This document shows, piece by piece, positions 42,643 to 49,980 of a DNA stretch of 64,000 nucleotides. The notes under the pieces are model-generated. The model was not told the DNA's origin. It saw nothing but the letters and a program-made list of their open reading frames with translations, and did not search any database. Every line of letters starts with the position of its first letter. Positions within the stretch are counted from its first letter, which is position 1. Position numbers and translations under genes: made by a program. The stretch spans positions 2,790,001 to 2,854,000 of the forward strand of contig OY969771.1 of the NCBI GenBank assembly GCA_963702925.1. The letters run 5' to 3'. Origin of the DNA: CAIKMD01 sp963702925. GTDB lineage: Bacteria; Pseudomonadota; Alphaproteobacteria; ATCC43930; CGMCC-115725.

Positions 42643-43827
42643 ATGCGTAACGGTTATCGGGTCATCGACGTGGACAGCCACGTCACGCCTTCGCTCGAAG
42701 TGTTGCATCGCTATGCCAGCGCGGCGGCAAAAGACCGCTGGGACGCGCTCACGCCCTATATTCGCGAGATGAAGTCGCCGCAAGGGCGCGGCCATCCGAA
42801 AGAGCCGTGGCACACGATCAAGGTCAATCCGATCCCTTACAACCGCATCGCCGGCCGGAAGCCGGGCGCCGAGAAGATCGAGAAGGGCGGCGCCGGCGCG
42901 GTGGAAGGCCGCGTTGCCAACATCTCCACATCGATCTGTCACGAGCGCATCCAGCACGACAATTCGACCGGCCGGCTCGAGGACATGACCTTGGAAGGCG
43001 TCGACGTCAATGTGCTAATCCCGGGCACTTGGGCGCCGGCGTCGAGCGCGCTCGATCCGGCGGTCACGACCGGGCTTTACGACGCCTATCACAATTACAT
43101 GCGCGAATTTTGCAGCGCCGATACCAACCGCCTCAAGGGCCTGTTCCTTGCGCCCGGCAAGAACATTCCTTGGGCGGTGGAGCAGTTGAACAAACTGGGC
43201 AAGGAAAGCTGGCTTTCCTGCGTGTGGCCGTCTCTGCCGGAAGGAATGCCGATCGACGATCCCGATCTCGATCCGCTGTGGGAGGTGATGAACGATCTTC
43301 ACTTGCCGATCATGCATCACAGCTTCTTCTACGAGCCGCCCTACTTCCCCGGCTACCGCGACATCTGGGGCAATTCCGCGATCGCGCGCACCGCGGCGCA
43401 TCCTTGGGGCGCGCAGCGATCGCTCGCCTATGTCATCTGCGGCGGCATCCTCGACCGCTATCCCAACATCAAGGTCGGCTATTCCGAAACCGGCCATGGC
43501 TGGCTGCCCAATTGGCTGCTGCGGCTCGACAGCCAGGTGCATTATGTGAAAGGCGTGGTCCCGCCCTTGAAATATCTGCCCAGCGAATATGCCAAGCAGG
43601 GCCGGATCTGCGTCTGCATCGAGGCGCATGAAGGCCCGCTGATGACCAAGGCCGTGTTCGACATTCTGGGCGACAAATGCCTGATGTACGCCTCGGATTT
43701 TCCCCATCCCGAAAGCGACTGGCCGCACTCGGTCGACAACGTCCTCAAATGGGGTAACATTATCGAGCCGTCGGCGATGAAGAATCTGCTGGGCGGCAAT
43801 GCGGATCGTTACTTGCGGATGAGCTGA
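42643..43827 (+). CDS. Amidohydrolase_2 family metal-dependent hydrolase
   Basis: A 394-residue TIM-barrel protein. The N-terminus YRVIDVDSHVTPSLEVLHRY has the D-x-D-x-H form of this family; later ligands are in LPIMHHSFFYEPP, KVGYSETGHGWLPNWLLRLD and LMYASDFPHPESDWP. The start is ATG 42643 with a GGGAG site. It is longer than the ACMSD-like protein at 18762 and belongs to a different branch. In the operon it follows the GGT-like gene after 134 bp and precedes the GlcG-like gene by 19 bp. A decarboxylase or hydrolase step on the ring-opened product would suit this place. Confidence 0.86.
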   Translation: MRNGYRVIDVDSHVTPSLEVLHRYASAAAKDRWDALTPYIREMKSPQGRGHPKEPWHTIKVNPIPYNRIAGRKPGAEKIEKGGAGAVEGRVANISTSICHERIQHDNSTGRLEDMTLEGVDVNVLIPGTWAPASSALDPAVTTGLYDAYHNYMREFCSADTNRLKGLFLAPGKNIPWAVEQLNKLGKESWLSCVWPSLPEGMPIDDPDLDPLWEVMNDLHLPIMHHSFFYEPPYFPGYRDIWGNSAIARTAAHPWGAQRSLAYVICGGILDRYPNIKVGYSETGHGWLPNWLLRLDSQVHYVKGVVPPLKYLPSEYAKQGRICVCIEAHEGPLMTKAVFDILGDKCLMYASDFPHPESDWPHSVDNVLKWGNIIEPSAMKNLLGGNADRYLRMS

Positions 43828-43846
43828 GCGGCGGAAGGCGGGGCCA

Positions 43847-44278
43847 ATGGATTTCGCGAAGGCGATGAAGTTTCTCGAGACCGCCAAATCCATCGGCGCC
43901 GCCAAGGGCGTGGAGGTCTCGGTCGCCATTCTCGACGCCGCCGGTCATCCGGTGCTGGTGGCGCGCGGCAAGAAAGAGGCTTGGCACGGGCCCTATATGG
44001 CCATGGGCAAGGCGCGGCTCGCGGCGGCGTTCCGCAAATCGACCGCCAAGCTCATGGAGCAATGGGCCGATCGGCCGCTTTACCCGATGAGCCTCACCGA
44101 AATCATCCCCGGCGGCGTCACGCTCAACAAGGGCGGCGTGCCGATCTATGAGAACGGCGAATGCATCGGCGCCATCGGCGTCGGCGGCTCCTCGCCCGAT
44201 TCCGATCACGAGGTCGCTCGCGCGACGGTCGAGGCGCTGGGCGCGGCCAAGCCCGGCACGGGAAAGAACAAGGAATGA
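43847..44278 (+). CDS. GlcG/HbpS family heme-binding-like protein (DUF336)
   Basis: A 143-residue alpha-beta protein of the GlcG/HbpS family: MKFLETAKSIGAAKGVEVSV, AILDAAGHPVLVARGKKEAW and GGVPIYENGECIGAIGVGGS are the recognisable parts. Members lie in many catabolic operons and may bind small ligands or heme; few have a known activity. ATG 43847. Its stop overlaps the start of the RidA gene (ATGA at 44275). Confidence 0.88.
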   Translation: MDFAKAMKFLETAKSIGAAKGVEVSVAILDAAGHPVLVARGKKEAWHGPYMAMGKARLAAAFRKSTAKLMEQWADRPLYPMSLTEIIPGGVTLNKGGVPIYENGECIGAIGVGGSSPDSDHEVARATVEALGAAKPGTGKNKE

Positions 44279-44655
44279 AAAAGCAGGCGATCCGCACCGA
44301 CAAGGCGCCGACGCCGAGCGGCCCGTTCAACCAGGCGATCCGGATCGGCAATCTGGTCTTCACCTCGGGTCAGGCCGGGCGCAACCGCGAAACCGGCAAG
44401 ATGGGCGACATCCACGATCAGGCGCGGCGTTGCATCGGCAATATCGCGAACATCCTGGAAGCGGCGGGCAGCTCGCTGGCCGATGTCGTGAAGGTGACGG
44501 TGTTTCTGCGCAACGCCGAGGACTGGAAAGGCTTCAACGAGGAATATGTGAAGCTCATGCCCGAGCCGCTGCCGGCGCGCAGCTCGGCGATCGTCCAGCT
44601 CAAAAGCGCGGACATGCTGTGCGAGATGGAAGTCATCGCGGTGATCCCGGAATGA
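44275..44655 (+). CDS. RidA-family enamine/imine deaminase
   Basis: A 126-residue trimeric YjgF/RidA protein. The active-site Arg is R102 (PLPARSSAIVQL), and the acidic residue of the C-terminal strand is in LCEMEVIAVIPE. NLVFTSGQAGRNRETGKMGD is the typical early strand. RidA proteins release ammonia from enamines or imines, and some act as 2-aminomuconate deaminases, which would fit breakdown of an amino- or N-containing aromatic. It overlaps both neighbours by ATGA (44275 and 44652), so it is translated with them. Confidence 0.9.
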   Translation: MKKQAIRTDKAPTPSGPFNQAIRIGNLVFTSGQAGRNRETGKMGDIHDQARRCIGNIANILEAAGSSLADVVKVTVFLRNAEDWKGFNEEYVKLMPEPLPARSSAIVQLKSADMLCEMEVIAVIPE

Positions 44656-45350
44656 GCGGGGTCGAGAACATCGTCAGCTTCGCCATGCGCCGCCGCGGCG
44701 TCGAGACGCGCGAGGCGGTGATCCTGCGCCATGCCGTGATCGCCGGCTGGACCGGGCGCGACGTGGCCGCGCTCGAAAAGCATATCAAGGAGCTCGAAGA
44801 GCTCGGCGTGGCGCGCCCCGCCACGACGCCGATCTTCTATCGCGTCGGGACAAGCCGGATCACCACCGCCGCGCAGATCGAAGTAGCCGGCGAGGAATCG
44901 AGTGGCGAGGTCGAGTTCGTTCTCGTGCAGCATGCCGGGCAGCTTTATGTCGGCGTCGGCTCCGACCATACCGACCGCAAGGTCGAGGCTTACAATGTCA
45001 CGGTCTCGAAGCAGATGTGCGAGAAGCCGATGGCCGCGGCGCTATGGGCCTATGACGACGTCAAGCCGCATTGGGACAAGCTGATGCTGCGTTCCTGGGC
45101 CTGCCACGGCGAGGAGAAGCGACTTTATCAGGAAGGGCCCGTTGCCGCGATGCGCCCGCCGCAGGAATTGATCGAGCGCTACACCGGCGCCAGCGCGCTG
45201 GCCGACGGCACGGTGATGTTTTGCGGCACCTTGGCGGCCAAAGGCGGGATCAAGCCGGCGCCACGTTTCGAATTCGAGCTCGAAGACCCGGTGCGCGGTT
45301 TGCACATAAGGCACGGCTACGATATTGCGAGCCTGCCGGTGCTCGGCTGA
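44652..45350 (+). CDS. DUF2848 family protein, putative hydrolase-like
   Basis: A 232-residue protein matching DUF2848: TTPIFYRVGTSRITTAAQIE, GEVEFVLVQHAGQLYVGVGS and DHTDRKVEAYNVTVSKQMCE are characteristic. The fold resembles fumarylacetoacetate-hydrolase-type enzymes, and the D-H-T-D and E-x-E-type acids could bind a metal; this is a family-level impression. No reaction is established to my knowledge. ATG 44652 overlaps the RidA stop. Its position after ring cleavage and deamination genes suggests work on an oxo-acid intermediate. Confidence 0.85.
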   Translation: MSGVENIVSFAMRRRGVETREAVILRHAVIAGWTGRDVAALEKHIKELEELGVARPATTPIFYRVGTSRITTAAQIEVAGEESSGEVEFVLVQHAGQLYVGVGSDHTDRKVEAYNVTVSKQMCEKPMAAALWAYDDVKPHWDKLMLRSWACHGEEKRLYQEGPVAAMRPPQELIERYTGASALADGTVMFCGTLAAKGGIKPAPRFEFELEDPVRGLHIRHGYDIASLPVLG

Positions 45351-45362
45351 AAGGAAGAATCC

Positions 45363-45743
45363 ATGGCGGTGAACAAGAAACATCACGAATTCCACACGCT
45401 CGATCTGACGAGCGGCTGGGAAACCCTCGAAGGCTATCCGCCCGGCATTCAGCAGAAGATCATCGCGGGCGGGCTCGACGAGGCGAACCGGCGCGGCAGC
45501 CGCACGCGGCTGTTGAAATTCGAGCCCGGCATCTACACCACCGCGCCTTTCGTCCACGAATATTGGGAAGAGGTTTTCCTCGTCACCGGCGATCTCACCG
45601 TCGGCAATGACGCGCAAGGCAAGGGCGGAAAATCATTTCCCGCCTGGACTTATGCGGTGCGTCCGCCCGGCGCGGCGCATGGGCCGTTCCGCTCGGACAA
45701 AGGCTGCATCCTCTTGGAGATGCATTACTACGACCCGGCGTGA
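45363..45743 (+). CDS. Cupin domain protein
   Basis: A 126-residue small beta-barrel. Cupin motif 1 has a reduced form (FVHEYWEEVFLVTGDLTVGN, with H, E and E) and motif 2 is FPAWTYAVRPPGAAHGPFRS with the late His. A metal site from those His and Glu residues is likely, as in ChrR-type cupins. It starts at ATG 45363 and is the last gene of the operon that begins at 37030. It could be a small dioxygenase, an isomerase or a ligand sensor. Confidence 0.87.
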   Translation: MAVNKKHHEFHTLDLTSGWETLEGYPPGIQQKIIAGGLDEANRRGSRTRLLKFEPGIYTTAPFVHEYWEEVFLVTGDLTVGNDAQGKGGKSFPAWTYAVRPPGAAHGPFRSDKGCILLEMHYYDPA

Positions 45744-45854
45744 CGCAGGATTGTGCGGAGGCGCACTGGCGCGCGGAAGGCGAGCGTTCACCTATCTCGC
45801 CCCCGCCTCGGCCGACAGGCGATATGGAAAGAGCGGTGAGGGAAAGATAGGAAC

Positions 45855-47951
45855 CTATCCCGCCTTCTTCGCCGCGCCCACCGCGATTGTCAGATTGCCG
45901 AAGGCATCGACGGTAAGCTTGTCGCCGGGCAGCACGACGGTGGTCGAGGCGTGTTCTTCGACCAAGGCCGGGCCGGCGATCTCGTTGCCGGCGAGGAGTT
46001 GCAGCCGCGCAAAGGTCGGCGTCGCAACGAAGCCGGTATTCTCGGCGAAATAGGCCGGGCGCGTGCCGCGGAATGCGTCCTTGGGCGGCTCGGCCGCGCC
46101 GGTTGCGATCTTCTCCTGCGGCGGCTTGCGCATGATGCCGGTGATGGTCGAGCGCAAGCTCACGATCTCGGCCCGTTCCTGCGGTGCGTTGGTGCCGTAA
46201 CGCACCAGATGCATCTCGTCGAAAGCGCGTTTGATGCCGTCGCGGTCGCCGGCTGCGAAGAGAGCGATCGGCAGATCGACGCTGACCGCGTGTTCCTGGC
46301 CCACATAACGCATATCGGCGGCACGCGCGATCACGACCTGCTGCGGCGTGACCGATGCCGCCGCGATCGCCGCGCGGCCTTGGCTTTCGAGCTCGTCGTA
46401 AATTTGGCCGATCTCGTCGAAGGACGCGCTTTCGAGCCGCGTGAACCAGCTGCGGACATAGTCATAGCGTAGATCGGAGAACAGCATGCCGAAGGCCGAA
46501 AACACACCGGGCGCGCGCGGAATGATGACACGCCGAATGCCGAGCTCGCGCGCAATCGCGGTCGCATGGAGCGGGCCGGCGCCGCCATAAGCGACGAGCG
46601 CGAAATCGCCGATATCGAGCCCGCGCTCGGTGGTGACCGCCTTCACGGCATAGGACATGGCGGTCGTGGCGATGCGCAGCACGCCGTTGGCGGCCGTGGT
46701 CGGCTCCATATCGAGGCCCGCGGCGACATGGGTTTGGAGCGCGCGCTCGGCCGCCGCGACGTCGAGCTTCATCTCGCCGCCGAGGAACCGGTCCGCGCCC
46801 AAACGCCCGAGCAAAAGATTGGCGTCGGTGACGGTCGGCTCGGTGCCGCCAAGCCCGTAGCAAGCCGGACCCGGCGATGCGCCGGCGCTTTGCGGGCCGA
46901 CGCGCAGCATGCCGTCCTCGACCCGCGCGATCGAGCCGCCGCCGGTGCCGACCTCGAAAATATCCATCATCGCGATCTGGATCGGCAGCGCCGTGTTGTA
47001 GCCGCCGAGCAGCGCTGCGCCGGTGGTGAGCGCCTCGCCTTTATAGATGACGCCCGCTTTCGCGGTGGTGCCGCCCATGTCGAAGGCGATTGCGTTTTCG
47101 AGGCCGATCGCGTGACAGAGCGCGCGCGTGCCGATGACGCCTGCGGCCGGGCCCGATTCCATCATGCGCACGCAGTGATGGCGCGCTTGCTCGGCCTCGT
47201 AAAGACCGCCGGTCGATTGCACCACCAGAAACGAGCCGCGGCAGCCTTCCGCGCGCATATGGCTTTCGATGCCGCCCAAATATTCGCGCACGCGCGGCCC
47301 GACATAGGCATTGGCGGCGACGGTCGAGCAGCGCTCGAATTCGCGGTATTCCTGCGACAGCTCGTGACTGGCCGAGACGAACAGGCCGGGATGCTCGCGC
47401 AGCAATATCTCTTTGACGCGCGCCTCGTGTGCCGGGTTGCGATAGGAGTGTAGCAGCAGGATCGCAACCGCTTCGATGCCGAGCTTTTCAAAGCGCTGGC
47501 CGAGCGCGATCACCTCGTCGTCGTTAAGCGCCACGCGGATCGAGCCGTCGGCGACGATGCGCTCGTTCACCTCGAAGCGCAACGCGCGTTCGATCAGCGG
47601 CTTGTGCTTCTGGAAAAAGAGATTGTAGGAATCGGGCCGGTTGACCCGCCCGATCTCGTAAATGTCGCGGAAGCCCTTGGTGGTGATCAGCGCCGTCTTC
47701 GCGCCGGTGCGCTCGAGCAGCGTATTGATCGCGATGGTTGAGCCGTGGAGAAAAAGCCCGGCTTTTTCATAGCTCGCTTCGGCCTTGGCGACGCCGGCAT
47801 TGATGCCGTCGACGAGCCGCGCCGGCGTGGTCAGGCTTTTGCCGAGCAACAGCCGGCCGCTGTCTTCATCGAACGCCGCCACATCGGTGAAGGTGCCGCC
47901 AATGTCGGTCCCGAGCCGCAACATGCCGGTCGGGCGCGCTTGATCTGCCAT
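45855..47951 (-). CDS. hyuA: Hydantoinase A / oxoprolinase family protein
   Basis: A 698-residue ATP-dependent subunit of hydantoinase, 5-oxoprolinase or acetone/acetophenone carboxylase type enzymes. The actin-like phosphate loop GTDIGGTFTDVAAFDEDSGR is at the N-terminus, GLFLHGSTIAINTLLERTGA follows, and VVQSTGGLYEAEQ, AIAFDMGGTTAKAGVI and VGTGGGSIARVEDGMLRVGP complete the ATPase core. The start is ATG 47951 with a GGAGGA site. The partner subunit is encoded divergently at 48097, across 145 bp; in most relatives the two genes are in tandem. A cyclic amide or lactam opened with ATP is a likely substrate. Confidence 0.93.
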   Translation of the reverse strand: MADQARPTGMLRLGTDIGGTFTDVAAFDEDSGRLLLGKSLTTPARLVDGINAGVAKAEASYEKAGLFLHGSTIAINTLLERTGAKTALITTKGFRDIYEIGRVNRPDSYNLFFQKHKPLIERALRFEVNERIVADGSIRVALNDDEVIALGQRFEKLGIEAVAILLLHSYRNPAHEARVKEILLREHPGLFVSASHELSQEYREFERCSTVAANAYVGPRVREYLGGIESHMRAEGCRGSFLVVQSTGGLYEAEQARHHCVRMMESGPAAGVIGTRALCHAIGLENAIAFDMGGTTAKAGVIYKGEALTTGAALLGGYNTALPIQIAMMDIFEVGTGGGSIARVEDGMLRVGPQSAGASPGPACYGLGGTEPTVTDANLLLGRLGADRFLGGEMKLDVAAAERALQTHVAAGLDMEPTTAANGVLRIATTAMSYAVKAVTTERGLDIGDFALVAYGGAGPLHATAIARELGIRRVIIPRAPGVFSAFGMLFSDLRYDYVRSWFTRLESASFDEIGQIYDELESQGRAAIAAASVTPQQVVIARAADMRYVGQEHAVSVDLPIALFAAGDRDGIKRAFDEMHLVRYGTNAPQERAEIVSLRSTITGIMRKPPQEKIATGAAEPPKDAFRGTRPAYFAENTGFVATPTFARLQLLAGNEIAGPALVEEHASTTVVLPGDKLTVDAFGNLTIAVGAAKKAG

Positions 47952-48033
47952 GGAACGACGTTCCTCCGCGGGCGAAGAATTGGCGCGGACCTTAGCCAGC
48001 GTCGCCGAAAAGCGCAATTCGACGCGTCGGAAT

Positions 48034-48063
48034 TTGACATCTTTTCGTGCAAGGCCGCATAGT
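48034..48063 (+). promoter_or_regulatory. Candidate promoter for hyuB
   Basis: TTGACA (48034-48039) and CATAGT (48058-48063) with an 18-bp spacer, ending 33 bp before the hyuB ATG. Confidence 0.5.
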
Positions 48064-48096
48064 GCGACGCACGGAAAACCGCCGGAGGCGCAAGCG

Positions 48097-49860
48097 ATGC
48101 CCGATACTGTTGGACCGCGCAACAAGCGCGCCGATCCCGTCATCACCGAGATCGTGCGCTCCGGCGTTCTCGCCGTCACCGGCGAGATGAAAACCAATCT
48201 CATGCGCACGGCCTACAATCTCATCATTTACGAGGCGCTCGATTTCACCTGCGGGCTTTTCACGGCGGACGGGCGCACCGTGTCGATCGGCCTCGGCCTG
48301 CCGATGTTCATTCGCGGCATGGGCGAGACCATCAAGGCGAAGCTGCAGCATTTCGGCGCGAACATTCAGCCGGGCGATATTCTCATCACCAACGACGCCT
48401 ATATCACCGGCAGCCATCTCAACCACGTCACCTTGTCGCTGCCGATCTTTCACGGCGGCAAGCTGGTCGGTTTCTCGTGCTGCATGGCGCATTGGCTCGA
48501 CATCGGCGGCGTGCTCGCGGGCGTCACCACCGACATCTATTCCGAAGGGCTGCAGATTCCGATCGTGAAGCTGCACAGCGCCGGGGTGGTCAATCAGGAC
48601 GTGATGGACTTCATCCGCATGAATGTGCGGGTGCCCGAGCGCGCCATGGGCGATTTGCGCGCGCAGGTGACGGCGGTGAAGACCGGCGAGAAACGCTTTC
48701 TCGAGCTGGTGGAGCGCTACGGCACCGACGAGGTTCTCGCCGCGATCGACGAGATCATGGACCGCTCGGAAGAAGGCGCGCGCGCCCGCACCGTGACCAT
48801 TCCTGACGGCGTCTACGAAGCCGAATCCTATATGGACGATGACGGGGTGGATCTCGGCAAGCGCGTGCCGATCAAGGTGAAGGTGACGGTCGCGGGCGAC
48901 GGGATGACGATCGACCTGTCCGAGGTCAGCGCCCAAGTGCGCGGTTTTTATAATTCCGGCTACAGCACGGCCTTTGCTTGCGCGCAGGTCGCTTATAAAT
49001 GCCTGACCTCGCCGACGGATTATCCGATCAACGATGGCAGCTTCCGCTCGCTGACCGTGATTGCGCCGCCGGGCCGCGTGATCAGCGCGGTGAAGCCGGC
49101 CGCGATGCGCCGCTGGATGACCTTTCCGATGACCGTGGTCGATACCGTGTTCAAAGCCGTGGCGCCGGCAATTCCGGATCGCGTCGCCGCCGGGCACCAT
49201 GCCGATCTCATCATCGCGCAGCTCATCGGCGTCACGCAGAAGCAGCTCATCCTCGCCGGCTTGAGCCATGCCGGCGGCGGCTGGGGTGCGAAGAAAACCG
49301 AAGACGGCGTCAGCGCGACCATCGCCATGAATGACGGCGACACGCATAACAGTCCGATCGAGCTCTTGGAGGTGAAATACCCGCTGCTCGCCGAGCGCTA
49401 TGAGCTGGTGCAGGATTCAGGCGGTGCCGGCCGGTATCGCGGCGGGCTCGGCGTCGACCGCGCGGTCCAGCCGCTCACCGATCTGCGGCTCACCAGCCAT
49501 ATCGAGCGCTCGCAATGCAAGCCTTGGGGTCTCTTCGGCGGGCATGACGCCATGCCCAATGCGCTGTTCATCCGCAAGGACGGCAGGGACCTCGGCGATC
49601 TCCCGAATGCGAAAGCCTTCACCATGCCGCTGAAGGAGGGCGATGCGGTCACGATCCGCGGCGGCGGCGGTGGCGGCTATGGCGATCCGTTGGAGCGCGA
49701 GCCCGAAAAGGTGCGCGAGGACGTCTATCAAGGCTATGTGTCGGTCGGCGCGGCGCGGGCGCTTTATGGCGTGGTGGTCGATCCCGAAAGCTTCGCGCTC
49801 AACGCGGCGGCAACCGCGGCTTTGCGCGCAGAAATGCGGAAGAGCGTCGCCGCGTCCTGA
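48097..49860 (+). CDS. hyuB: Hydantoinase B / oxoprolinase family protein
   Basis: A 587-residue partner of HyuA. Motifs are DPVITEIVRSGVLAVTGEMK, TNLMRTAYNLIIYEALDFTC, PGDILITNDAYITGSHLNHV, GFSCCMAHWLDIGGVLAGVT and the C-terminal RGGGGGGYGDPLEREPEKV. This subunit carries the catalytic metal site in known relatives. The start is ATG 48097 with a GGAGG site. Convergent with the molybdenum hydroxylase at 49980; two long hairpins fill the space between. Confidence 0.93.
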   Translation: MPDTVGPRNKRADPVITEIVRSGVLAVTGEMKTNLMRTAYNLIIYEALDFTCGLFTADGRTVSIGLGLPMFIRGMGETIKAKLQHFGANIQPGDILITNDAYITGSHLNHVTLSLPIFHGGKLVGFSCCMAHWLDIGGVLAGVTTDIYSEGLQIPIVKLHSAGVVNQDVMDFIRMNVRVPERAMGDLRAQVTAVKTGEKRFLELVERYGTDEVLAAIDEIMDRSEEGARARTVTIPDGVYEAESYMDDDGVDLGKRVPIKVKVTVAGDGMTIDLSEVSAQVRGFYNSGYSTAFACAQVAYKCLTSPTDYPINDGSFRSLTVIAPPGRVISAVKPAAMRRWMTFPMTVVDTVFKAVAPAIPDRVAAGHHADLIIAQLIGVTQKQLILAGLSHAGGGWGAKKTEDGVSATIAMNDGDTHNSPIELLEVKYPLLAERYELVQDSGGAGRYRGGLGVDRAVQPLTDLRLTSHIERSQCKPWGLFGGHDAMPNALFIRKDGRDLGDLPNAKAFTMPLKEGDAVTIRGGGGGGYGDPLEREPEKVREDVYQGYVSVGAARALYGVVVDPESFALNAAATAALRAEMRKSVAAS

Positions 49861-49869
49861 CGGCGCCTG

Positions 49870-49917
49870 GAGCCTGATCGTCTCAAGCCCAATCGGCTTG
49901 AGACGTGAATCAGGCTC
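49870..49917. terminator. Long hairpin between convergent genes (first)
   Basis: GAGCCTGAT and CGTCTCAAGCC (49870-49889) pair with GGCTTGAGACG (49895-49905) and ATCAGGCTC (49909-49917), leaving a 5-nt loop and a 3-nt bulge. It lies just after the hyuB stop. There is no T run, so it is a processing or intrinsic-like structure, or a dispersed palindromic repeat. Confidence 0.65.
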
Positions 49918-49932
49918 TACATCATTGAATGA

Positions 49933-49980
49933 GAGCAAGATTCACGGGTCAGCATGATTCATGCTGACCCGATCTTGCTC
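49933..49980. terminator. Long hairpin between convergent genes (second)
   Basis: GAGCAAGAT (49933-49941) and GGGTCAGCAT (49946-49955) pair with ATGCTGACCC (49961-49970) and ATCTTGCTC (49972-49980). The stem is about 19 bp, with a GATTC loop and a small bulge. Its right end touches the stop codon of the molybdenum hydroxylase, so it could end transcripts from both sides. Confidence 0.65.

Noticed and set aside
18762..45743. A complete nicotinate degradation pathway
   Set aside because: Some families fit (molybdenum hydroxylase, FAD monooxygenase, extradiol-type enzyme), but NicX-, NicD-, NicF- and NicE-like genes and the hydroxylase partner subunits are not seen.
45951..47453. Plus-strand frames opposite hyuA
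   Set aside because: They are antisense shadows with Arg/Gly/Ala-rich composition and no ribosome sites.
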